In this document: one piece after another, positions 17,707-25,575 of the stretch
Layout of the letters: each line of letters starts with the position of its first letter
How positions within the stretch are numbered: the first letter of the stretch is position 1
Assembly: GCF_013113835.1 (NCBI RefSeq)
Contig: NZ_VTYQ01000001.1
Span: 496,001 to 560,000, forward strand
Source of the DNA: Vibrio sp. RE88
Lineage (GTDB): Bacteria > Pseudomonadota > Gammaproteobacteria > Enterobacterales > Vibrionaceae
DNA length: 64,000 bases
Reading direction: 5' to 3'
Made by a program: the position numbers and the translations under genes
Notes under the pieces: generated by a model
The model's database searches: none
What the model saw: only the letters and a program-made list of their open reading frames with translations
Told to the model about the DNA's origin: nothing

Positions 17707-18111
17707 CTAGGGCTTCAACCACTTTAATCCACGGTAAGGTTTTGATTTTAAGCTTTTTAAACGGCTTTCCAAACTTCCACAGTGAATCTCTAGTTTGTGC
17801 CCATCGGGGTCGAGAATATACACAGATGAGCCTTCACTTTGGTTACTTTTCCATTGCTCAGCTTTGTGTTTTTCTAGGTGTTCACATAAGGTCGCGAAGT
17901 CATCCTCAGCAACATTAAATGCAATGTGACTGTAATCGGTTTTAGGGCAAGGGGAGTCTAGAGATAGGCACAACCACAATTCTCCAATCGAGAGGTAAGC
18001 ACCTTTCTCCCATATGACCTCTCCTTCAAAGCCGAGAACGCGAGTATAGAAGTCCAACGAACGTTCTACGTTACTTACAGCGAGAGTGATGTGGTTGAGT
18101 CCGGTTATCAT
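17707..18111 (-). CDS. FosA-type VOC enzyme, putative fosfomycin thiol transferase
   Basis: A 134-residue glyoxalase/VOC protein that I recognise as FosA-like across its whole length. FosA opens the epoxide of fosfomycin with glutathione, using Mn2+ and K+. Expected metal ligands are present: H7, H62, E108. Positions corresponding to T9, K90, S94, S98, Y100 and R119 of FosA appear as T9, K88, S92, S96, Y98 and R117, and the W-K-x-N-x-S-E-G-x-S and L-D-P-D-G-H-K-L-E segments are intact. It is a single chromosomal gene with a 24-base gap behind the methyltransferase gene, so both may be transcribed together. Activity is inferred; a related VOC function remains possible. Confidence 0.8.
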   Translation of the reverse strand: MITGLNHITLAVSNVERSLDFYTRVLGFEGEVIWEKGAYLSIGELWLCLSLDSPCPKTDYSHIAFNVAEDDFATLCEHLEKHKAEQWKSNQSEGSSVYILDPDGHKLEIHCGSLESRLKSLKSKPYRGLKWLKP

Positions 18112-18135
18112 CGTTATCCAACAGGTTTAGTTTGA

Positions 18136-18843
18136 TTAGTCTGCGCTTGGCTTTTCACAACGGAAGAAAATGAAATTAGGGTTGTTCTTCAAACGTTGAT
18201 AGGTAGTTTCACAAACGGATTTCACTTTTTCATCCACGCTACCTTCGGTAATGCGAGATATCTTTAACCCAGACGCACTAATTGCCTCACTGATTTCCAT
18301 CAGAGAGCGTCGATAGAAGCTCACTTTGACCGGCGTACCGACCGTGTTCCACTCTTCTTCGATGTATTCTCGTTCAAAGTAATTGCCCGAGATTGAACAT
18401 TCAAAATCTGCAAAAGGGTGGTGGGTTGAAAATACGATGTAACCACCGGGCTTAAGGACTCGATACACATCTGCGAAGACTGGTGTGAGATCTTCGATAT
18501 AGTGCAACACGAGAGGGCAGACAATGACATCGGCGCTACTGTCTGACTCCTGAGGAAGGCCTTTCGCAATATCCTGTACGTAAGCGCTCACTTGATTGCC
18601 TAGTTTGGTTTGCACAAGATCGATCATGTCGCTAGACGCATCAACACAAGTCAGTTGCTTCACCGATTGGCCGATAAACCACTCAGCGTACACGCCTGAA
18701 CCGCAGCCCATGTCAATAACATCAGCACCTGAAAGGTCATCGAGAAGCGCTATGGTTGAAGGGCGCTCGAGCAAGGCGTTGTAAATGTTGTCCTTGACGA
18801 CAGCATCGTACTGTTTGGCGTGTTTGGTATACATTTCAGACAT
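18136..18843 (-). CDS. Class I SAM-dependent methyltransferase
   Basis: A 235-residue methyltransferase of the Methyltransf_11 type. Motif I is D-M-G-C-G-S-G-V-Y (about residues 44-52), followed by the acidic D-A-S end of strand 2 and C-P-L-V-L-H-Y-I-E-D as motif post-II/III. The ATG at 18843 follows AAGG at a good distance; an upstream in-frame start would add 12 residues. It precedes the FosA-like gene by 24 bases. The substrate is unknown. Confidence 0.8.
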   Translation of the reverse strand: MSEMYTKHAKQYDAVVKDNIYNALLERPSTIALLDDLSGADVIDMGCGSGVYAEWFIGQSVKQLTCVDASSDMIDLVQTKLGNQVSAYVQDIAKGLPQESDSSADVIVCPLVLHYIEDLTPVFADVYRVLKPGGYIVFSTHHPFADFECSISGNYFEREYIEEEWNTVGTPVKVSFYRRSLMEISEAISASGLKISRITEGSVDEKVKSVCETTYQRLKNNPNFIFFRCEKPSAD

Positions 18844-18933
18844 GATAGAGACCTTTTGTGTGAGCAGCGAATCTGCCATAGAAGAGAGGAGTATTGTAAG
18901 CGCGAATGTCCGGCGTGAACAAATGTTGATCTT

Positions 18934-19254
18934 TTATTGATCGCGTAAGAATGTGATTGCGGCGTGAATGGAATCAAATTGAATTTTTACAATACACACC
19001 TGAGCTTTGCTAAATTCATGTGCCTGAATGAGATTGGTTACGTCAGCCAAACCATAAGTGCCGTGCGGCTTTTTTAGTTCTGGTTGGCCAGAGCTCTCTG
19101 TTGCCAGCTTAAAACACTTCCCTTCAGAATCAATAACTAAATCGTTGGAGTCCAGTATGAGAGCTTCTGCCTCAAGGGTGAATGCATCTTTTGAAGCGAG
19201 ATATAAGAGTTCGTTATCGCCTTCCAATTTGAGTAAACCGGGCCATTGAATCAT
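18934..19254 (-). CDS. DUF4144-like hypothetical protein
   Basis: A small protein of 106 residues beginning M-I-Q-W-P-G-L-L-K-L, which resembles a Vibrio-restricted family of unknown function (DUF4144) as far as I recall it. No signal peptide or membrane segment is visible; it is rich in acidic residues. A TTG at 19287 preceded by AAGGTG could add 11 residues, so the start is uncertain. It stands alone, with a strong terminator at 19397-19431 upstream. Confidence 0.6.
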   Translation of the reverse strand: MIQWPGLLKLEGDNELLYLASKDAFTLEAEALILDSNDLVIDSEGKCFKLATESSGQPELKKPHGTYGLADVTNLIQAHEFSKAQVCIVKIQFDSIHAAITFLRDQ

Positions 19255-19396
19255 CTCATGTTCTTTGTTGAATTCAGTATTTATCAAAATTTACACCTTT
19301 GAATGACTGGGTGAGACAAATTGGAAACAAGAAATCAAGCCAGCTGCTATTGGTATCGGCTTTCACAGGACTTGTATCGAGTTATACCTTAAAAGT

Positions 19397-19431
19397 AAAA
19401 AGCGCACCACTGCTTGGGTGGGGCGCTTTTT
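19397..19431. terminator. Strong bidirectional terminator
   Basis: A 14-base-pair stem with one mismatch (A-tract, GCGC, CCAC paired with GTGG, GCGC, T-tract) and a 7-base loop. On the minus strand it lies beyond the 96-residue protein gene and probably ends the hydrolase operon. Confidence 0.9.
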
Positions 19432-19531
19432 ATCTGTTGATTGAGCGAGAGTGTTAAACGCGCTCAGATGTCACCAACTTTTTGAAGAAATCGGATAGAT
19501 CAATGGTCGCAAGATCTTACTTCCACTGGAA

Positions 19532-19822
19532 CTACTCAAGCTTATCTAGCGCTTGGTAACGATCAAAGTCCACTTTGTTGTAGGTGCCTTCATCGATCTT
19601 AATGGTGTGAAACTCGGCCTCACCTTCAGAGTTGATGAAATTAACGTCAAGCCACACCTGATCGTATTCGTCGATTAACCAAACTCGCCACAGCAAGTTA
19701 GAATCGATGACACGTTGATAAATTTCATAGGTGTCGTACAGATGGTGATTCACATCCCCAGAAGGACTCTGTAGATCGCTTGGTAGCTTAGTGACTTGAA
19801 CCAGGTAATCCAATTCAATCAT
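19532..19822 (-). CDS. Hypothetical protein, 96 residues
   Basis: A soluble acidic protein rich in aromatic and charged residues (for example L-L-W-R-V-W-L-I-D-E-Y-D and V-W-L-D-V-N-F). I do not recognise a family. Its start overlaps the end of the hydrolase gene by 8 bases and AGGGG lies 8 bases before the ATG, so it is translationally coupled to the hydrolase. After the stop, the same frame continues with a short readable stretch to 19454 (see findings). Confidence 0.6.
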   Translation of the reverse strand: MIELDYLVQVTKLPSDLQSPSGDVNHHLYDTYEIYQRVIDSNLLWRVWLIDEYDQVWLDVNFINSEGEAEFHTIKIDEGTYNKVDFDRYQALDKLE

Positions 19823-20777
19823 GTCGGTGACCCCTGTTTAATGTACTTGGAATAGAGCTAGCCAGCTCGGCGGCAATACGACTAATACAACGTACTGCTG
19901 ATTGACTGACAGCAGAAAGCTGATAAAAACCATGTATGACACCTAAATATCGTTCACAATGCGCTTCTACACCATGTTTTAACAGCTGACGGTAAAGCTG
20001 CTCACCTTCGTCTCTTAATGGATCAAATTCTGCTGTGATAATAGAAGTTGGAGGCAAACCTCGAAAGTCACCACATAGCAGCGGGTTGAGTTCAGGGTTT
20101 GCATCAATGTGCTCTGGGTTTTTATCACTAAGATACATATCAAAACCAGACAGCAGCATTTTGTCGGTAATGATGTAGTCGGTTGCATTGGCTTTGTAGC
20201 TGACCGATGAACCGTGCGGATCAAGCATTGGGTAAATAAGAATCTGGCGCTCAGGTAGCCAGTCTTGTCTTTGCTTAAGGCGCATTGCTGTCACTAACGC
20301 GAGATGGCCGCCGGCACTATCGCCTACCAAGGAGATACGTTCAGTATCACCACCATATTTCGAGCCCATTTCTCGGATTGCGACAACGGCATTGTAGGCA
20401 TCGTCGTGAGCTGCAGGATAAGTGTGCTCTGGCGCCAATCGGTATTGAACGCCGATCACCACATTGTTGGACTCGGCCGCAAGTTGACGCAACTGCTGCT
20501 CATGGGTGTCAAAGCCTCCGCTGATAAAGCAACCTCCGTGGAAGTAAATCGTTATCGGCAGGTGAGAAGCGTTGCTGGGTCTGAAAATTTTGATCGCAAT
20601 CCCGTCAACGATATCGATAAACGCTTGCGCCATCTCAGGGCCTTTGCCTGCCAACTCAACTGTTGACTGATATCCTGCGCGTCTCGCGTCAATAGGTTGC
20701 TCTGAAGGACAAGGCTTTCCAGCGTCAATGAATCCTTCAACCAGTTCTCGGATACCTGACTCCAAGTGTTCAATCAT
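19815..20777 (-). CDS. Alpha/beta hydrolase, HSL-type lipase/esterase
   Basis: A 320-residue esterase of the hormone-sensitive lipase family. The oxyanion motif appears as Y-F-H-G-G-C-F (about residues 77-83, a Cys in the usual third Gly position), the nucleophile elbow as G-D-S-A-G-G (about 151-156), the catalytic Asp in E-F-D-P-L-R-D-E-G and the His in V-I-H-G-F. All triad members are present. Likely substrates are short-chain esters. It starts an operon with the 96-residue protein, and a 14-base palindrome lies 54 bases upstream. Confidence 0.88.
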   Translation of the reverse strand: MIEHLESGIRELVEGFIDAGKPCPSEQPIDARRAGYQSTVELAGKGPEMAQAFIDIVDGIAIKIFRPSNASHLPITIYFHGGCFISGGFDTHEQQLRQLAAESNNVVIGVQYRLAPEHTYPAAHDDAYNAVVAIREMGSKYGGDTERISLVGDSAGGHLALVTAMRLKQRQDWLPERQILIYPMLDPHGSSVSYKANATDYIITDKMLLSGFDMYLSDKNPEHIDANPELNPLLCGDFRGLPPTSIITAEFDPLRDEGEQLYRQLLKHGVEAHCERYLGVIHGFYQLSAVSQSAVRCISRIAAELASSIPSTLNRGHRHD

Positions 20778-20831
20778 TATTATTCCTTACCACTAAACTG
20801 CATGATATTGATTCTAATTTTATAAATTTAA

Positions 20832-20845
20832 TATGTATATACATA
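20832..20845. promoter_or_regulatory. 14-base palindrome upstream of the hydrolase
   Basis: TATGTATATACATA is a perfect palindrome in the 222-base region before the hydrolase gene and could be an operator for an unlinked regulator. Only the symmetry supports this, and the region is AT-rich. Confidence 0.3.
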
Positions 20846-20999
20846 CAGTTCGTTTTTGGGAGATAGCGGTCAAATCGCTGTGAATATGGGCTTAACGTAA
20901 TCTTAAGCAGTGATTGAGGATAAAAATGTGTTTGATGTTATAGAGCACATTTGGGGAGAGAAGAACCATAGGTGGGTAAGGACTGAGTTATCTCAGCTC

Positions 21000-21959
21000 T
21001 CAAGAAGTTTCAAACAGATCGCCTTGAGCTGCCTCTAAACTTCGTCGATGATGATGAGCGCTACCCTGCGGAGTTTCATGAGAGCCAACGCCATGACCAT
21101 GTTCCAGAACCGTCTCCACGGAAAAACTGGTGATCACGATTTCACCAATGTGGTCTAGCTTAGAGCGAATATTCATGACGCAGCGGATACAAGAGCCATG
21201 TTGGAAGCTGATCTGTTTGCTGAGAACATCTTGTTTGAAGCTCAGATCTTTCATCGTAAAGCTGATGTTTTGCCCTTGCCAGATGCCTTTCCATCGATAG
21301 TTGCCTTGTCTTAATACTGGCGAAACTATTTCTATTACTGCATTGTCGATGGTTTGAATTGGCAGCCGGTGAGAAGGCAAGACAAATTTTTTGAAAACGG
21401 CCCTGCTGATGTGCGACTCGGGCATAGCATCAGAGCCTGATTCGGTAAGTCCATTGATGCCAATTTTGGTGACTTTAGGGTATGCACTAAGATACTTAAA
21501 CAGGTTGGAACGTCGGGTGATGACCTTATAATTTTCGTTAACCACCTCAGCAACCTTTGACACCGTTTCTGGGGTGACACGTTCAGACTTTACTTCCGCT
21601 TTTAGCTTTTCAATTCTCAGCTTACGTTCCTCAATGCTCAAACGCAGTTCTTCTTTTTGTAAACGTTCAAGCTCGGAGTCTGATTTTGGAAGAAGGGGGA
21701 TAGCCAGCGAGGCAATGCCAACAATTACGGAAAGGATACCAGCGTTCGCGTTGGCGACTTTCCAGATGTCACGCAGACCGCCTTCCTGATGTGCTTCGCT
21801 TTCTATCTGAATGTTCTCATCAATTGTGGTGGCAACTTCAAAAAGTATGGCGATGATCTCAGCTTCGCACTGGTGTCGCACCAGTGCATCCATCGAGTGA
21901 GAATCGTCGTTGAAGTAATAGTGGACTTGAAATTTATTGGCTGGCACCTGTTTATCCAT
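21000..21959 (-). CDS. Orphan protein with one membrane segment and coiled coil
   Basis: A 319-residue protein I cannot assign. The N-terminal 65 residues look like a small soluble domain (H-Y-Y-F-N-D-D-S-H-S-M-D-A). One hydrophobic helix (about 74-90) is followed by a highly charged helical stretch (about 92-130, Glu/Lys/Leu-rich, likely coiled coil) and a beta-rich C-terminal half. The tail is rich in His and Gly. The start has only a distant GGGAAAG. It stands alone between longer intergenic gaps. Membrane-anchored sensor, effector or defence protein are all possible; none is shown. Confidence 0.55.
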   Translation of the reverse strand: MDKQVPANKFQVHYYFNDDSHSMDALVRHQCEAEIIAILFEVATTIDENIQIESEAHQEGGLRDIWKVANANAGILSVIVGIASLAIPLLPKSDSELERLQKEELRLSIEERKLRIEKLKAEVKSERVTPETVSKVAEVVNENYKVITRRSNLFKYLSAYPKVTKIGINGLTESGSDAMPESHISRAVFKKFVLPSHRLPIQTIDNAVIEIVSPVLRQGNYRWKGIWQGQNISFTMKDLSFKQDVLSKQISFQHGSCIRCVMNIRSKLDHIGEIVITSFSVETVLEHGHGVGSHETPQGSAHHHRRSLEAAQGDLFETS

Positions 21960-22125
21960 ACAGTATTTTTGGCTTTCCCATACACAATACGGACTAATTT
22001 TTTGATTTCAAATGCAACTGCGTGATTATGTTCAAAGTTTGAAGCAATGGCGAAAAGTTAGCCGAGATGGATTGATAGTTTGCTGTGGTAAGGAGGAGTG
22101 TTAGAAAGGGCGGCTATTTATACAA

Positions 22126-22152
22126 AACCCCATACCACAATAGTACGGGGTT
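22126..22152 (-). terminator. Terminator after proV
   Basis: AACCCC-x-TAC pairs with GTA-x-GGGGTT around a 7-base loop; on the minus strand the stem is followed by TTTTGTATAA. It lies 41 bases beyond the proV stop. Confidence 0.7.
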
Positions 22153-22193
22153 CTTGCTTCGTGCTTGCAGAGCCAGCTTGGCTCTCGTTGAGC

Positions 22194-23417
22194 CTAGGAG
22201 ACTTTATCCAACTTTGGGGCTGGGGAATCTTCCTCCACTTGATCTGAGAAAATCTCTGCAACGGCACTTCGTTCCAACTCGCCTTGCAGATTACCTTCAT
22301 CATCAACAACTGGTAGTGAGTAATCACAAGAGATGCTGTCCATCAGTACTTCTTCGATAGCAGCATCTGGAGAAATGGAAGGGACCTCTTCGTAAATCTC
22401 TTCGTTAAACTCTTCACTGGAAGTGTCTTTCGCTGCATCCAGTAGGCCTTCTTTGGTCACGACACCCTGATAGCCCTCTTCGGTCACATGATAGGCGTAA
22501 TCTTGCTTGATGCCTTTCATTTGCTTGATGGCTTCCTGAATATTGGTCGCTGAAATACGATAGGCTGGTGGCTGCATTACGGTTTCGACGGTCAGAGCGC
22601 GAGCTCGATTTACGTCTTTTACAAACGCTTCAACGTAGTCGTCGGCAGGATGCAGCAAGATCTCATCAGGTGTACCTTGCTGTACTAACAAGCCATCTTT
22701 CAGAATCGCGATGCGGTCGCCAAGTCGGAGTGCTTCGTCCAAATCGTGGGTGATAAATACGATGGTTTTATGCAGCTTCTCTTGCAACTCGATAAGTTGA
22801 TCTTGCATCTCACTGCGGATTAAAGGATCGAGCGCAGAGAACGCTTCATCCATCAGGAGAATTTCCGCATCAGTACAAAGTGCTCTTGCCAAGCCAACAC
22901 GCTGCTGCTGACCACCAGACAGTTGCGCTGGGTACTGATTCTCGTAGCCTTTTAGACCAACAGTATCCAGCCATTGTTCGGCTTTGGCGCGTCTTTGCGA
23001 TTTTTCAATCCCTTGCACTTCAAGCCCGTAAGAGACGTTTTCCACCACTGTTCGGTGCGGTAGTAAACCGAATCGTTGGAAAACCATCGACATCTTGTGA
23101 CGACGAAACTCTTCCAGCTCTTTTTGATTGAGCTTCATAACGTCTGTGCCTTCGACCAGAATCTGACCTTCGGTTGGGTCGATCAAGCGGTTAAAGTGGC
23201 GGATAAGCGTCGATTTACCGGAGCCAGAAAGGCCCATGATGACGAAGATTTCACCTTTGTTGATTTGCAAGTTGATGTCTTTGAGGCCGACCGTGTGGCC
23301 TGTATCAGCGAGGACTTTATCTTTGCTCTCGCCCGCTTTTACCCGTTCCATCACAGATTGTGGTTTTCGGCCAAATACCTTATACAAGCCACTGATTTCA
23401 ATAAGAGGTTTAGTCAT
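22194..23417 (-). CDS. proV: Osmoprotectant ABC transporter ATPase ProV
   Basis: A 407-residue ATPase that drives uptake of glycine betaine, choline or proline. Walker A G-L-S-G-S-G-K-S-T lies near residues 57-65, the signature L-S-G-G-Q-Q-Q-R is present, and Walker B is L-M-D-E-A-F-S-A-L-D. After residue 280 the chain continues with two CBS-type repeats, as in ProV proteins gated by ionic strength. The start overlaps proW by 8 bases. It is the last gene of the proXWV operon. Confidence 0.92.
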   Translation of the reverse strand: MTKPLIEISGLYKVFGRKPQSVMERVKAGESKDKVLADTGHTVGLKDINLQINKGEIFVIMGLSGSGKSTLIRHFNRLIDPTEGQILVEGTDVMKLNQKELEEFRRHKMSMVFQRFGLLPHRTVVENVSYGLEVQGIEKSQRRAKAEQWLDTVGLKGYENQYPAQLSGGQQQRVGLARALCTDAEILLMDEAFSALDPLIRSEMQDQLIELQEKLHKTIVFITHDLDEALRLGDRIAILKDGLLVQQGTPDEILLHPADDYVEAFVKDVNRARALTVETVMQPPAYRISATNIQEAIKQMKGIKQDYAYHVTEEGYQGVVTKEGLLDAAKDTSSEEFNEEIYEEVPSISPDAAIEEVLMDSISCDYSLPVVDDEGNLQGELERSAVAEIFSDQVEEDSPAPKLDKVS

Positions 23418-24312
23418 GCTTCATGTCTCCTAGATGGGCTTGAGTACGTTTTGCGTAGGCCTGTGACGCACGGTCAAACAGAATCGCCAATGCCACAATG
23501 GCAAAGCCGTTAAGTAGTCCTAAAGTGAAGTATTGGTTGGTAATGGATTTTAGTACAGGTTGGCCAAGGCCTTTGACACCAATCATGGATGCAATAACCA
23601 CCATCGATAGAGACATCATAATGGTTTGGTTGATACCAGCCATAATCGTTGGCATAGCAAGCGGTAATTGTACGCCCCATAGCCTTTGTTTGGCGCTGGC
23701 ACCAAAGGCCGTCGCTGCTTCAAGCACTTCTTTATCAACCAGTCGAATACCGAGGTTAGTCAGGCGGATAACCGGAGGAATAGCGTAAATGACAACCGCA
23801 ATCAGCCCCGGAATTTTACCGATACCCAGTAGCATTACGACAGGGATCAGGTATACGAAGGCGGGCATGGTCTGCATGATATCCAACATGGGCGTGACGG
23901 CGGATTGGATGCGATTCGAACGTGCCATTGCAATGCCAATCGGGATCCCTAAGGCTATTGAAAGCATGGTACAGACAGTGATGATGCTTAAGGTGCGCAT
24001 GGTGTCGTCCCACATACCGAAGTAGCCGATCAGTATCAAAGAGACAAAGCAGCCCAGAGTGAGCTTCCATGAACGACTGGCTAGGAAAACTAGGCCAGTA
24101 CAGACGGCCAGCACCAAGACCCAAGGGGTGGAGAGGAGGAGCTTTTCAAACCAGATCAAGAAAGAAAGCAGTGGGTCGAAGAGAGATTCAATGAACTCAC
24201 CATGTTCACGGGAGAATTCGCGGTAGGCGCCATCAAGCGTTTTGCGGATAGCCCTAAGATCAGAGCGTTCCATTTCAGGAAAGCTGTTAAACCAGTTTTC
24301 TGCAGACATCAT
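23410..24312 (-). CDS. proW: Osmoprotectant ABC transporter permease ProW
   Basis: A 300-residue inner-membrane permease with an amphipathic N-terminal region (about 1-45) followed by membrane helices. The permease loop that docks with the ATPase is seen as E-A-A-T-A-F-G-A-S-A-K-Q-R-L-W-G-V-Q-L-P (about residues 200-220). GGAAT precedes the two start ATGs. It lies between proX (70-base gap) and proV (8-base overlap). Confidence 0.92.
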   Translation of the reverse strand: MMSAENWFNSFPEMERSDLRAIRKTLDGAYREFSREHGEFIESLFDPLLSFLIWFEKLLLSTPWVLVLAVCTGLVFLASRSWKLTLGCFVSLILIGYFGMWDDTMRTLSIITVCTMLSIALGIPIGIAMARSNRIQSAVTPMLDIMQTMPAFVYLIPVVMLLGIGKIPGLIAVVIYAIPPVIRLTNLGIRLVDKEVLEAATAFGASAKQRLWGVQLPLAMPTIMAGINQTIMMSLSMVVIASMIGVKGLGQPVLKSITNQYFTLGLLNGFAIVALAILFDRASQAYAKRTQAHLGDMKHD

Positions 24313-24382
24313 TTAATTCCTTTTAAAACCAAAGCCAGACAGGGCTGGCTTTGGAGTACTTCATACGCGTTCTAACGGTCTG

Positions 24383-25381
24383 TTAAAGCGCGCTTTTTAC
24401 TTTGTTTGCTACGTCCTGAGATACCCACTTGGTCCAGATTTGCGGATAATCTTCAAGGAAGTAGTACATGGTTTCTTCACCATCAGCTTGATTGTCTTCC
24501 ATCCAGGCAAGCAGTTGGTTCATATCGGCGTTGGTGAAACCACGTTTGGTAAAGTATTGGTATGCATCCGGTGCGCGTGTCGCGAAAGCTTCGGTTGTGA
24601 TGGTGTGCACTGGTGATGGTGGATACATAGTGGCTTTAGGCGCTTCACATTCTGCATTAGTGGTACAGTCGATAAATTCTTTTTCATCCACACCGCTACC
24701 GAAATCGACCTTAACCATGTCGTACTTACCCAGAACCGCAGTTGGAGCCCAGTAGTAGCCGAACCATGCCTCTTCACGCTCGTAGGCTTTTGCGATGGCA
24801 CCTGAAAGCCCAGCACTTGAGCCAGGATCAACAATGACAAAGCCAGAGTTATCTAGCTTAAGTGCTTTAAACAAGTTGCCTGCACTGATTTGACAGTTCC
24901 AGCCAGCCGGACAGCTGTAGAATGCGGATTTGTCAGGATCTTCAGGGTGTTCAAAGAGGTTAGCGTGCTTTTTGATGCCATCAATGGTTTTCATTTCAGG
25001 GTATTGTTTGACCAGATAAGATGGAACCCAGAAACCTTCCTCGCCCCCATCCACTAAGGAGCGACCTGCATAGCGTAATCGTTTTTCCTCGACACCTTTA
25101 TCTAGTGCGTCTTTCAGGCTGTTGCTCCACAGTTCAGGGGCAACATCAGGCTGACCTTTTTCTATCATGGATGTGCCTGTTGGCATGGTATCACCCGGTA
25201 TCAGCTCTGCTTCACAATCGTAGCCATGTTCAAGAATAAAGCGGTCAATATTGGCAATAAGACTGGCTGAATTCCAGTTCATGTCGGCAATGGTGACTTT
25301 GCCACATTCATTGGCTGAAGCCTGAGAAATAAAGGCTGCGTTGGCGGCAACTAAAGCTAACGCTGCAGTAGTGTATTTCAT
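24383..25381 (-). CDS. proX: Osmoprotectant-binding periplasmic protein ProX
   Basis: A 332-residue substrate-binding protein. A signal peptide runs to about residue 23 (S-Q-A-S-A-N-E). The mature chain shows the family start C-G-K-V-T-I-A-D-M-N-W-N-S-A and tryptophans that may build the aromatic cage for trimethylammonium groups. AAGGA stands 7 bases before the ATG at 25381; a longer frame from 25411 would disrupt the signal peptide. First gene of the operon, so osmotic control should act upstream of it, though no operator was recognised. Confidence 0.92.
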   Translation of the reverse strand: MKYTTAALALVAANAAFISQASANECGKVTIADMNWNSASLIANIDRFILEHGYDCEAELIPGDTMPTGTSMIEKGQPDVAPELWSNSLKDALDKGVEEKRLRYAGRSLVDGGEEGFWVPSYLVKQYPEMKTIDGIKKHANLFEHPEDPDKSAFYSCPAGWNCQISAGNLFKALKLDNSGFVIVDPGSSAGLSGAIAKAYEREEAWFGYYWAPTAVLGKYDMVKVDFGSGVDEKEFIDCTTNAECEAPKATMYPPSPVHTITTEAFATRAPDAYQYFTKRGFTNADMNQLLAWMEDNQADGEETMYYFLEDYPQIWTKWVSQDVANKVKSAL

Positions 25382-25510
25382 TTCGAATTCCTTTCTGATG
25401 TATACAAGCACAGAGTAGTAAAAAAATGTTTAGAGTTCAAATGATTACTTTGTTAGTTATAAGAAGTGAGAGATTGGTTTTAGCGGCTGTGTTTCAGGTT
25501 TTATATTAAA

Positions 25511-25539
25511 AAGGGAGAATTCAAGCTGAATTCTCCCTT
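25511..25539 (-). terminator. Terminator after sgrR
   Basis: A perfect 13-base-pair stem (AAGGGAGAATTCA with TGAATTCTCCCTT) with a 3-base loop; on the minus strand it is followed by TTTTTAATAT. It closes sgrR and separates it from proX. Confidence 0.93.
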
Positions 25540-25575
25540 AGTGTACTAAATATAAGAGTACAAATGATTTCTGGG

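Noticed and set aside
16117..19254. Run of single GNAT, FosA-like, methyltransferase and small-protein genes that looks like a superintegron cassette array
   Set aside because: Cassette content fits, but no attC-like (VCR) repeats of about 120 bases are visible between the genes; the gaps differ and several are very short.
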